Assembly: GCA_017470935.1 (NCBI GenBank)
Contig: JAFUXG010000030.1
Location: 40,312-104,311 of the forward strand
Source of the DNA: Lachnospiraceae bacterium
GTDB taxonomy: Bacteria > Bacillota > Clostridia > Lachnospirales > Lachnospiraceae
Reading direction: 5' to 3'
Length of the DNA stretch: 64,000 nt
The first letter of the stretch is position 1. Each line of letters starts with the position of its first letter. The position numbers were made by a program, and so were the translations under genes. Below are positions 35,854 to 43,826 of this stretch, one piece after another. The notes under the pieces were generated by a model. The model was not told the DNA's origin and made no database searches. It saw only the letters and a list, made by a program, of their open reading frames with translations.

Positions 35854-35885
35854 GTTATAACAAACGATTGCATCAAAGTTGTATC
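35854..35885 (-). promoter_or_regulatory. 11-bp direct-repeat promoter of array lipoprotein 1
   Basis: Minus strand: GATACAAC at 35878-35885, GATGCAAT at 35867-35874, seven-base spacer, TATAAC at 35854-35859. A weaker third repeat (TATACATT) lies one more turn upstream. Confidence 0.75.
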
Positions 35886-35994
35886 ATAAATGTATATAAA
35901 ATGCATCAGAACAATCATGTACAATTTCATTTACCATTATGTGAATTATATACTGTCTGTTATTTTTATCAATTTGAAAAGAAACCCGGAAGAA

Positions 35995-36022
35995 TAAAAA
36001 AAGCCCCCGGGGGAGCTTTTTC
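35995..36022 (-). terminator. Terminator of DUF234-type ATPase copy 2
   Basis: Minus strand: AGCTCCCCCGGGGGCTTTTTTT, a GC-rich stem followed by a run of U, about 100 bp beyond the stop at 36123. On the plus strand the stem is also followed by T, so it may work both ways. Confidence 0.85.
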
Positions 36023-36122
36023 ATAATCTTTGTGTATTTTATCCTTATACATACCTTTAATCTATTGTATTCACGAAGCTTGGTAATCGATTTGATTGTG
36101 TAAAAGCAAAATAAAATCAATC

Positions 36123-37538
36123 CTATTGAAACAGATCATCCCCAGCCAGTTCACTGACCACACAGTTCTTATACTGATTATCCGAAAGTCCTGAAAAAGT
36201 GACCATAGTTAGCCATAGAGCCTTCTTTGTGCCTGTCTCTGTCCGCAGAGCTTCCACCTTATGAATCAGCTTCTTTTCATATTCCGCATCTATAGAAAAA
36301 GGTTCCTGCGAGTACTTAATTTCACATACATTGATAACATCATCCTTACGGTCAATAAGAAGATCAATCTGTGCGCCCGGCTTTGTCTTTTTGCTCTCCC
36401 ATGCAGATTCATTACTTGACACACCGGAGATGCCAAGCTTTTGTTTTATCTGCTTTGTATGCAACAGGCACACTTTCTCAAATGCAAGTCCGCACCAGCT
36501 ATAATAAGCCGGGGTTTTTATATGATCCATCCATGAACCTATAGTTCCTTTATCAATAAATGTTAAATAGAACAGACACATAGGATCTATCAGCTGATAG
36601 TGGGCTCCGTTTTTCTTTGATGAAAAATTATGATACCTCCTGATAAAACCGCACTGTTCCAAATCCTCAAGACATCTTGTAAGCGTTTTGCCATCAGCCA
36701 CATTTCCACTGTCAATCAATTCAGTCCGTGTCATTCCATACTGTTTTCCTGCCAACTCCCTGACAATTACCAGATAATTATCAGAATTCCTGAACAGTGC
36801 ATTGAACATCTGCGGAAACTCATATTTCAAAGGACTGTTTTCGTTAAAGAAAATCATATCAACATTCTGTGCAAGACTGTGCTGCGGCTTCAAATAACTA
36901 AGATAATACGGCACCCCGCCAAATATCATATAACTCTCAACCACCTGTTTTCTTGTATATTTCAGACCATTGTCCTCCAAAAATTCTTCACACTCACTGA
37001 GAGTAAATGGCATAAGCCTGATCTGTCTTGTCAGTCTGTTATAAAATCCTCCTGTATCCTTTACAATATTATTAATGATCCATGAAGTAGCCGAACCGCA
37101 TATGATCAGCAGCAGATCCTTTTGTGAAGAACCCCAGCTATTCCAAAAGTAGTCAAATGCACTCTTAAAATCAGATCTGGCAGTATCCATCCATGGAAGC
37201 TCATCCAGAAAAACAATACGCTTTCCTGATCTGTATTCTCTATTAACATTGTCATCACTAAGCAGCTTCTCCAATCTTGAAAACGCTTCAAACCAATCCT
37301 TAGGTATTGTCTTTTTCCTGTCACCGTACTTTTCCAATGACTCCTTGAAAACACGCAGTTGCTGCTTTGTATTACAATTCTGCACTCCTGTTGCATAAAA
37401 TGAAAATGAATCATTAAAAAATTCCTTTATCAGATATGTCTTTCCAATTCTTCTGCGTCCATATAATGCCAGAAATTCAGGCTTTTTGCTGTTAAGCAGA
37501 TCTTCTAAAATTCCTATTTCTTCCTTTCTGCCTACCAT
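36123..37538 (-). CDS. DUF234-type ATPase with PD-(D/E)XK-like C-terminus (copy 2)
   Basis: The protein has 471 residues; start behind GGAGGG. P-loop LYGRRRIGKTYLIKEF lies at 26-40 and Walker B RIVFLDELPW near 110. The winged-helix segment (MTRTELIDSGNVADGKTLT) and DUF234 region (GAQIDLLIDRKDDVINVCEIKY) follow, with Asp and Glu-x-Lys of a nuclease fold. It aligns along its whole length with 26931-28358. It is inserted between array lipoproteins 1 and 2. Hairpins with an AATTATAA core lie 59 bp upstream. Confidence 0.85.
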   Translation of the reverse strand: MVGRKEEIGILEDLLNSKKPEFLALYGRRRIGKTYLIKEFFNDSFSFYATGVQNCNTKQQLRVFKESLEKYGDRKKTIPKDWFEAFSRLEKLLSDDNVNREYRSGKRIVFLDELPWMDTARSDFKSAFDYFWNSWGSSQKDLLLIICGSATSWIINNIVKDTGGFYNRLTRQIRLMPFTLSECEEFLEDNGLKYTRKQVVESYMIFGGVPYYLSYLKPQHSLAQNVDMIFFNENSPLKYEFPQMFNALFRNSDNYLVIVRELAGKQYGMTRTELIDSGNVADGKTLTRCLEDLEQCGFIRRYHNFSSKKNGAHYQLIDPMCLFYLTFIDKGTIGSWMDHIKTPAYYSWCGLAFEKVCLLHTKQIKQKLGISGVSSNESAWESKKTKPGAQIDLLIDRKDDVINVCEIKYSQEPFSIDAEYEKKLIHKVEALRTETGTKKALWLTMVTFSGLSDNQYKNCVVSELAGDDLFQ

Positions 37539-37595
37539 AAGTCATCCCTCCTAATGGAATATAATATACATTTTTATTTAATATATGCATTATAG

Positions 37596-37675
37596 ATTTT
37601 GGGAAATTATAAGTCAATATCTTTTTATAATTCCCCAAAACACTATATTATTATATAAGTTTGGGGAATTATAAG
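37596..37675. repeat. Hairpin and extra half-site upstream of DUF234-type ATPase copy 2
   Basis: TTTTGGGAAATTATAA and TTATAATTCCCCAAAA (one mismatch) flank a 12-base loop at about 37597-37640. A third copy, TTTGGGGAATTATAAG, ends at 37675. The 12-base loop and AATTATAA core match the hairpin before copy 1, while the outer arms differ (CCCC versus TCTCC). Confidence 0.8.
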
Positions 37676-37685
37676 AAGCTTTTCC

Positions 37686-39254
37686 TCATTCTGTCACCAC
37701 CACATCCACTAGCGTTCCGTCAATGGCATTGATATACACATAAAATCTTTTATTACCACGATTCTTAATATCCCATTTCGTAGAAAATTCCCACACCGGA
37801 ATATATGTATATTCATCTTCATCAGAAGGATTCTGTACCGGATAATATCGCAGTATCATATTATCAAAAATCAATTGTTTCATCCCATCAAGCTCCATTT
37901 TACCCACCGCATCTAAAAGTACCGCCTTAAAGCTTTCCTTTATCTTATCACCATCAAGAATCTGAATATTCTCTACAATGTCTGTAACCTCCATCCTCTG
38001 TGAAAGCCGAACAGACATAACTCCCTTACTGGTAATAAAAATGTTGCTGTAACCTATAGGTAACTTGTATTCATCAGAACCTTCTACTAAAGTCACACCT
38101 GAAAATTTATTAGGGAAACACAATTCATATCCGTCAAGCAGTCCGGTATTTGCAATTTCATTTTCAACATCCCGCACTCCAATATCCAAATCCAATTCCC
38201 CGCCTTTCATTTTGATTGTATGCCCCTCCCATATATTATTGTATTTTTCCGAATTAACAAATACAAGCTCATTTTTCCCGACAAATCCTGTTCCAAGATC
38301 TATATTAAGATTTGCATTATCTGCTGATATCATACCGCTATACACATTAACCCCTAATTTATCTCTTAAAAATGAAGATGCCTCACTAACCAGCTCATCC
38401 GGCGAATAAGAAAGTCTGTTTTCATCGTTATCCAAAAATATTTTTTCGGCAGTTTTGTTTTCCTCTGCATTATATAAAAATACAGAATCATACTCAGGAT
38501 CTGATATGAAGTCTCCCACCGATACCGGAGTAAACATGATCGTTCTAGTCTTACTTATATCAGAATATCCATATAGCAGTATGAAATCAATCCCATCATA
38601 TTTGCCCTGATATAAATGAATATATCTTTCATCATCATCAATCCATTCCATTTTAGCATCATTAGCAGCATGAGCTTCATCCTCATTATCAAAACCGAAC
38701 TCCCAAATAACATCATAATATGCACCAATAACAGGTGATCCGGTACTAATGTTAGTCATACTTGAAGGTATTTCATCAAGCTTTACAGCAGTATCCCCAA
38801 ACAGGTTTTCCACAATCTCGTTTTCCTCTTTCTTCCCACCGGAAACTCTGTGTACCTGATAAACATTAAGCGAAGGAATATCAATGACCGCAGACTTAAT
38901 ATCCATATATATGGGAAATCCGTTTATCTCCATACTGTCCTCAAACTCCAATGTATCACCGCCAACCATCTCACGCACAGTCTTACCCTTAGCAGATATG
39001 ACCTGGCCGCCTGTTGCTTCCTGTCCTGCATTCGTCGAACTTTCATCACTGCTACCACTCTGATCAGTATTTCCATTCTGATCAGCATTTTCTGTCTGAT
39101 TGGTATTTTCCGTCTGGTTGCCGTAGTCGGTAACTATGTCATCTGCTTTACCGCAGGCTGTAAGTAACATGCATGTGATGAGAGTAAATGCTGATATACA
39201 TGCTCTTGCACTTCTCCATTTACTTAGTCTTGTCTCCTGTATTGTGTCAACCAT
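37686..39254 (-). CDS. Array lipoprotein 2
   Basis: The protein has 522 residues; start MVDTIQETRL behind AAGGAG. The signal segment ends in lipobox MLLTACGKADDIVTDYG. A Thr/Asn/Gln-rich linker with TENTNQ repeats follows. The body and C-terminus (RYYPVQNPSDEDEYTYIPV, YVYINAIDGTLVDVV) match the array family. It starts 33 bp after the stop of lipoprotein 3 and has no promoter repeat of its own, so the two form an operon. The first 100 codons are nearly identical in DNA to those of lipoprotein 3, a sign of recent duplication or gene conversion. Confidence 0.8.
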   Translation of the reverse strand: MVDTIQETRLSKWRSARACISAFTLITCMLLTACGKADDIVTDYGNQTENTNQTENADQNGNTDQSGSSDESSTNAGQEATGGQVISAKGKTVREMVGGDTLEFEDSMEINGFPIYMDIKSAVIDIPSLNVYQVHRVSGGKKEENEIVENLFGDTAVKLDEIPSSMTNISTGSPVIGAYYDVIWEFGFDNEDEAHAANDAKMEWIDDDERYIHLYQGKYDGIDFILLYGYSDISKTRTIMFTPVSVGDFISDPEYDSVFLYNAEENKTAEKIFLDNDENRLSYSPDELVSEASSFLRDKLGVNVYSGMISADNANLNIDLGTGFVGKNELVFVNSEKYNNIWEGHTIKMKGGELDLDIGVRDVENEIANTGLLDGYELCFPNKFSGVTLVEGSDEYKLPIGYSNIFITSKGVMSVRLSQRMEVTDIVENIQILDGDKIKESFKAVLLDAVGKMELDGMKQLIFDNMILRYYPVQNPSDEDEYTYIPVWEFSTKWDIKNRGNKRFYVYINAIDGTLVDVVVTE

Positions 39255-39287
39255 ATAAACACTCCTTCAATGACCCATTTTCCTTTA

Positions 39288-40907
39288 TCAACTCGCTTCA
39301 TTATACACAGTATCAATAAATGTTCCATCAATCGCATTAAGATATACATCCATATACAGCCAATGTCCGTCACTAAGATCCCGCTTCGAGGTAAAGCACC
39401 ATGCAGGGATATAGGTAAGTTCATTTTCATCATTTGGATTTTCTACAGGATAATACACCATCTTCATTTCGTCGAAAACAAGCTGTTTCAAATCTCCAAG
39501 CTTATCCTTGTCAATGTTTTCAGAAAGTTCTGCCTTAAAACACTCCTTTATCTTTTCGCTATCAATTATCATTACATTTTCAGTGATATCATTTACTTCA
39601 ACACCGATATTTAACATAACCTCCATTGTCCCTTTGCTTGTTACTAAAATTTTTCCACTGTTGCAATTTTTATCATCACTTATATGAGTTCTTTTCTGTT
39701 CAACTCCCGACATATAATCAGAAAAATAAAGCTCGTATCCATCAACGATACCTTTTGAAGACAACATATACGCAACATCATTATCTGCAATTTTAATAGT
39801 TTCCATGCCATCATCATCAATAACTGTATTGTCATCATAAGTACCCTTTATATCATCAGCGGTAGTAAATATCAGATGATTTTTCGTGGAAGTCTGTTCT
39901 CCATACAAATCTGAATGCTTTGCATTTACAGAAACCATTCCATCATATGCATTTATTCCAAGCTTCTCCTCTATAAATGAATTGCATGTATCAAGAAGCT
40001 CCGCTTCGGAAAATTCAAGTTTATTATCAGGCTCACTATCACTGTTGAACTTGTTATATACACATAGTGCATCATACCCGTCATCACCAATATATTCCCC
40101 AAGTGAAACAGGTGCAAGGTATATCGTCTTTACCATGCTCAATTCAGAATAGGCATATAACAGGTAATAATCTATATCATTATATTTTCCTTTGTAAATG
40201 TGAACATACAAATCATCACCATCTAACCACTCCATTGCATCTGTTTTAAAATGAAAATCATCACGCATATAGCCTCTGTCCTCTCTTACATAGTAGTATA
40301 CACTATTAATATCTGACGCATATTCGTATCCAAATATGCCATCCATATGCGGAAGCTCATCAACCTTCTCATAGGTCTCTCCAAATATATTCTTGACTAT
40401 TTTTTCCTCCTCATCATGCTTTCCGGACACTCTGTTAACCTGATACACAGAAAGAGATTCCACATCAGGAACATCGCATTTTACCCTTATATTAACAGGA
40501 ATTCCGCCGGCCTCCATACTGTCCTCAAACTTCAAGGTCGCACCGCCAACCATCTCACGCACAGTCTTTCCCTTAGCAGATATGACCTGTCCGACTGTTG
40601 CTTCCTGTCCTGCATTCGTCGAACTGTCATCACTGCTACCACTCTGATCAGTATTTCCAGTCTGATTAGCATTTTCTGTCTGATATGCATTTTCCGTCTG
40701 GTTGCCGTAGTCGGTAACTATGTCGTCTGCTTTACCGCAGGCAGTCAGTAACATGCATGTGATGAGAGTAAATGCTGATATATATGTTCTCCCACTTCTC
40801 CATTTCTTTCGTCTTTCGTCCAACATTATGTCAACTATATCGTTTTCGTAATTCTCTGCATTTATTTCGCTATTTCCTTTTTTAATATTATGTATTATGT
40901 TAACCAT
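39288..40907 (-). CDS. Array lipoprotein 3
   Basis: The protein has 539 residues; ATG at 40907 follows AAGGAG. About 45 residues, with DIVDIMLDERRKKW, precede the signal segment and the lipobox MLLTACGKADDIVTDYG. The linker is Asn/Gln/Thr/Gly/Ser-rich. C-terminal motifs are VYYPVENPNDENELTYIP and YLNAIDGTFIDTVYNEAS. It is first in a two-gene operon with lipoprotein 2. A relic of a close copy's last 21 codons lies at 43749-43814. Confidence 0.8.
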   Translation of the reverse strand: MVNIIHNIKKGNSEINAENYENDIVDIMLDERRKKWRSGRTYISAFTLITCMLLTACGKADDIVTDYGNQTENAYQTENANQTGNTDQSGSSDDSSTNAGQEATVGQVISAKGKTVREMVGGATLKFEDSMEAGGIPVNIRVKCDVPDVESLSVYQVNRVSGKHDEEEKIVKNIFGETYEKVDELPHMDGIFGYEYASDINSVYYYVREDRGYMRDDFHFKTDAMEWLDGDDLYVHIYKGKYNDIDYYLLYAYSELSMVKTIYLAPVSLGEYIGDDGYDALCVYNKFNSDSEPDNKLEFSEAELLDTCNSFIEEKLGINAYDGMVSVNAKHSDLYGEQTSTKNHLIFTTADDIKGTYDDNTVIDDDGMETIKIADNDVAYMLSSKGIVDGYELYFSDYMSGVEQKRTHISDDKNCNSGKILVTSKGTMEVMLNIGVEVNDITENVMIIDSEKIKECFKAELSENIDKDKLGDLKQLVFDEMKMVYYPVENPNDENELTYIPAWCFTSKRDLSDGHWLYMDVYLNAIDGTFIDTVYNEAS

Positions 40908-40969
40908 ATAATATTCTCCTTCCATCTGTTCTGCTTATAGAAGTATTACTATTTTTTGTCTACATTATA

Positions 40970-41001
40970 TTTATACCATCCGATTGCATCAAAGTTGTAT
41001 C
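40970..41001 (-). promoter_or_regulatory. 11-bp direct-repeat promoter of array lipoproteins 3 and 2
   Basis: Minus strand: GATACAAC at 40994-41001, GATGCAAT at 40983-40990, seven bases, TATAAA at 40970-40975; a TATAAT follows immediately. Confidence 0.78.
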
Positions 41002-41020
41002 ATAAATGCTAAAAAATACC

Positions 41021-41053
41021 AAAGAAAAAGAAAACCAGAACTCCTGGTTTTCC
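41021..41053 (-). terminator. Intrinsic terminator
   Basis: Minus strand: GAAAACCAG and CTGGTTTTC form a 9-bp stem with a short loop, followed by TTTTTCTTT. It ends the transcript of the small broken gene at 41079-41256. Confidence 0.8.
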
Positions 41054-41078
41054 ATGTAATTACCGCTATTCAAACTCA

Positions 41079-41256
41079 TTACAACACAGCATCATCCGAT
41101 ATAATCTCAAGTAGTTCATTTGGAAAATGTAAGTGTTCAATATTAATATTTTTTGATCTATAAGTAATCTCATTATATTTATCTTCTACAATATCTTTCC
41201 TGAGTATTATTGCAATCGGACTTGCAGGCATTACAGATTTTCTTATCGTACTTCAT
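41079..41256 (-). pseudogene. Small gene with apparent frameshift after the start
   Basis: ATG at 41256 has a good GGAGGG site, but its frame stops after 23 codons. One base shift near the start joins it to a frame of about 57 codons that reads STIRKSVMPASPIAIILRKD and ends NELLEIISDDAVL. Translation could also start at the internal ATG 41231 (50 residues). The composition looks like real coding sequence. No family was recognised. Confidence 0.4.
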
Positions 41257-41277
41257 GTGCCCTCCTCATAATCCAAA

Positions 41278-41434
41278 AGAGGACGCATTCTCGTAAGAAT
41301 ACGTCCTACTTTCGGGTTCTGTCTGATTTTTCCGTTGTCCGCCAACCGGCAGTCCCTTACGTACTGCAATTAATTCGGATTATAGTGTCAGACCACTTGG
41401 CAAGTCCCCCACTATGTGGCTTTTCTTACCTATC
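41278..41434 (-). ncRNA. Small RNA or structured leader of about 155 nt, family not identified
   Basis: A perfect-spacing promoter (TTGACA, 17 bases, TACAAT) at 41441-41469 drives minus-strand transcription. The RNA contains complementary blocks TTGCCAAGTGG and CCGGTTGGCGG. It ends in a terminator-like hairpin (AGGACGTATTCT/AGAATGCGTCCT) at 41280-41307 followed by CTCTTTT. No long reading frame lies inside. It may be a stand-alone RNA or a leader of the broken gene at 41079-41256. It was not matched to 6S, SRP or a known riboswitch by eye. Confidence 0.6.
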
Positions 41435-41440
41435 AATATT

Positions 41441-41469
41441 ATTGTACTGTTGTGGTAGAAATATGTCAA
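41441..41469 (-). promoter_or_regulatory. Sigma-A-type promoter of the small RNA
   Basis: TTGACA at 41464-41469, 17-base spacer, TACAAT at 41441-41446, read on the minus strand. It is strong and lacks the direct repeat of the array promoters. Confidence 0.75.
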
Positions 41470-41484
41470 TAATAATTTCATTTT

Positions 41485-43047
41485 TTAATACACCGCATCA
41501 ATAAGCGACCCATCAATCGCATTGACATACACAACGACCGATTTCCCGCCCGAATTTAAAGCACTACCATTTGTCATAAATTCCCACACCGGAATATATG
41601 TATATTCATTCTCATCATCCGGATTCTGTACCGGATAATAACACATGGTCATTCTGTTAAAATACAATCTTCTCAGTCCCTTCAACTGCTCCATATCAAG
41701 ATCATTTATTATAATATCCTTAAATGATTCCAATATCCTGCCGCTGTCCAACAGAAGAATGTTTTCCGTAACATCAGTTATATTAACTTGTGCCTCGATA
41801 TAGGCTGCTGCAATTCCCCTGCTGGTAACATATACCGTTCCATAATTACTGACAGCCGTCATATTTCTATCTGCGTCATCTACATATGGCAGATGAAGCC
41901 CACTAAAACAGCTGTCTATATAAATTCTGTATCCGTCACACAATCCAATGTTCTCTCCTTCCTGCGAATCGATCTGTTGCTTTTCCTCCTCATTTAGAAA
42001 CAATAGCTGCTCTCTTGCATCCGCATCATCCGATTCAAAGGAAAATGCCGCCATATCCTCTGCAATTCCTACCGCAAACTCATCACTGACAAAGCTTCTT
42101 GCAGATTTAAGTGCTTCTTCCTCATGTCCTGACATGGCATTGGTTTTGTTTATAATATTCTGATAAATTCCGTCATACCCTATCATTTTATCACCTTCAT
42201 TTACCAGAGTATTTCTTGAATAGCACCATGTAACATTCCTATCCGGAAAATAATCGGTAAAATCAAGCACCTTCAATGCAATATAACTTCTCATAGTCTT
42301 GTATGAAAATGCATAGATCAGACCGCATTCATTTCCATCATATATTCCCTTATACATGTGTAAGAAATAGTCTTCCTTGTCAATCCATCTATGTCCATTC
42401 ACTCTGTCGGCTATCATATCCAGACTTTCATCCTCATCGAAAGAATTGTTTATTGTGGTATCACATGAAAACACTATTTCATCGTAACAGCCATCCAACC
42501 CCAAGCTGCCACCAAATGTAAATCCATTATAACTGCCGATTTCTCCTGCATTTTCCACCACCTCTGCAGTATCGCCGAACAAATTGTGCACGATCTCTTC
42601 CTCTTTATCCCTCATATCCCCAATACCGGTTGCCGTATAGGCATTAAGTGACTGTACATCCGGAACGAGCCCCTTTGCATCAAACTCAACTGAAATACCA
42701 TTGACCTCGAATCTGTCCTCGCATTTAACCATATCACCGCCAACCATCTCCCGCACAGTCTTTCCCTTAGCAGATATTTTTTCACTGCTTTCACCATTTT
42801 GCTCATCTTCTGTTTCAGACCTTGCGCCATAATCCTTGACGATATCATTACCACTTCCACATCCCGTTAAGCACATACATAATACGAGAATAAATGCTGA
42901 TATAAATGTTCTTCCCTTTCTCCGGTTTCTTTGACTTACTTGTTGTGTTATGTCAACTCTATTATCTTCTAAACACTCTCTAATTTTTGATATTTCAGAT
43001 ATCTTTGTTATCTTTTCTTTTTCACTAATACATTTTATGTTAACCAT
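41485..43047 (-). CDS. Array lipoprotein 4
   Basis: The protein has 520 residues; ATG at 43047 follows AAAGGG. About 45 residues, including VDITQQVSQRNRRKG, precede the signal segment ending in lipobox MCLTGCGSGNDIVKDYG. C-terminal motifs are MCYYPVQNPDDENEYTYIPV and VVYVNAIDGSLIDAVY. It is a close relative of lipoprotein 5: N-termini and 200 bp of leader DNA are almost identical. It is transcribed alone. Confidence 0.8.
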   Translation of the reverse strand: MVNIKCISEKEKITKISEISKIRECLEDNRVDITQQVSQRNRRKGRTFISAFILVLCMCLTGCGSGNDIVKDYGARSETEDEQNGESSEKISAKGKTVREMVGGDMVKCEDRFEVNGISVEFDAKGLVPDVQSLNAYTATGIGDMRDKEEEIVHNLFGDTAEVVENAGEIGSYNGFTFGGSLGLDGCYDEIVFSCDTTINNSFDEDESLDMIADRVNGHRWIDKEDYFLHMYKGIYDGNECGLIYAFSYKTMRSYIALKVLDFTDYFPDRNVTWCYSRNTLVNEGDKMIGYDGIYQNIINKTNAMSGHEEEALKSARSFVSDEFAVGIAEDMAAFSFESDDADAREQLLFLNEEEKQQIDSQEGENIGLCDGYRIYIDSCFSGLHLPYVDDADRNMTAVSNYGTVYVTSRGIAAAYIEAQVNITDVTENILLLDSGRILESFKDIIINDLDMEQLKGLRRLYFNRMTMCYYPVQNPDDENEYTYIPVWEFMTNGSALNSGGKSVVVYVNAIDGSLIDAVY

Positions 43048-43107
43048 ATGATAATGCCCTTTCAAAAACGCTGACTGAAAATCATTACTATTTTTGTCGA
43101 CATTATA

Positions 43108-43139
43108 CTTATATCACAGGATTGCATCAAAGTTGTATC
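43108..43139 (-). promoter_or_regulatory. 11-bp direct-repeat promoter of array lipoprotein 4
   Basis: Minus strand: GATACAAC at 43132-43139, GATGCAAT at 43121-43128, seven bases, TATAAG at 43108-43113; TATAAT follows at once. Confidence 0.78.
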
Positions 43140-43219
43140 ATAAATGTATATAAAATGCATCAAAAAAAGAAACCCAACAGATTGATATGTATCTGTAATG
43201 CATATAACAATGTTCTTAA

Positions 43220-43253
43220 TAAAAAACAAGACCATTTTTGTAATGACCTTGCT
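43220..43253 (-). terminator. Terminator of the antitoxin/PIN-relic transcript
   Basis: Minus strand: CAAGGTCA pairs with TGGTCTTG (two G-U pairs), then TTTTTT. An identical structure lies at 45567-45600 in the duplicated leader of lipoprotein 5. Confidence 0.7.
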
Positions 43254-43280
43254 TTTTACGACTTCAACATTTTTATAATA

Positions 43281-43378
43281 TTATACAGATAAAACACATT
43301 CTTCATGATAATACGGTACTAATTCATCATGAGTCAAAAATAACATATTTTCAGTTTTCGCTTGTGCAATCAAAAGTT
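43281..43378 (-). pseudogene. C-terminal relic of a PIN-domain toxin
   Basis: The minus strand encodes KLLIAQAKTENMLFLTHDEL, continuing VPYYHEECVLSV and a stop. This is the typical end of a VapC-like PIN ribonuclease, with the late acidic residue in THD. Everything before it is lost; the remaining frame begins at the antitoxin stop codon. The toxin is therefore inactive. Confidence 0.7.
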
Positions 43379-43618
43379 TACTCCCTCAAACATATTAGCA
43401 ATATCTTCATTTAATTTATCAAAGTTATCACTATTACCCATTTTACCTTTTGCAAAACCTATCCTTTTGGACACATCAATCGTATTATTCTTAGTTTCAG
43501 ACTTTTCCTTTTTTGAAAAAAAAGACGGATTCATATTATTAATAACCTGATTAATAAAAAGAGCACCCTCATCAGACATATCTATTATTCTTGCGCATAC
43601 CTGCTGTTGAACTGTCAT
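43370..43618 (-). CDS. Orphan antitoxin-like protein
   Basis: The protein has 82 residues; ATG at 43618 follows AAGGAAG. MTVQQQVCARIIDMSDEGALFINQVI resembles antitoxins found upstream of PIN-domain toxins in Clostridia. The charged C-terminus would wrap the toxin. Its stop overlaps a PIN-toxin remnant, so the partner has been deleted. It might still bind its promoter or protect against a related toxin. Confidence 0.65.
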   Translation of the reverse strand: MTVQQQVCARIIDMSDEGALFINQVINNMNPSFFSKKEKSETKNNTIDVSKRIGFAKGKMGNSDNFDKLNEDIANMFEGVNF

Positions 43619-43748
43619 AAAATCACTTCCTTTACTTATTATGCACATATCAATTGAACTACTTAAATATTATCATATTAGTATTTTATTATCAATGAAA
43701 ACCTATACCATTTTATATATACAACACAGTATTTTTCTTCAAAAGTTA

Positions 43749-43814
43749 TCAACTTGCTTCATTATACACAGTATCAGTAAATGTCCCATCAATAGCATTA
43801 AGATATGCATCCAA
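43749..43814 (-). pseudogene. Relic of a tenth array lipoprotein (last 21 codons)
   Basis: The minus strand encodes LDAYLNAIDGTFTDTVYNEAS and a stop, nearly identical to the end of lipoprotein 3. The rest of the gene is missing. It lies just before the stop of lipoprotein 5 and shows gene loss within the array. Confidence 0.8.
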
Positions 43815-43826
43815 CAACTCATTTCC

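Noticed and set aside
41278-41434. Purine or SAM riboswitch, or 6S RNA
   Set aside because: Conserved core sequences of these families could not be found by eye; left as unassigned RNA.
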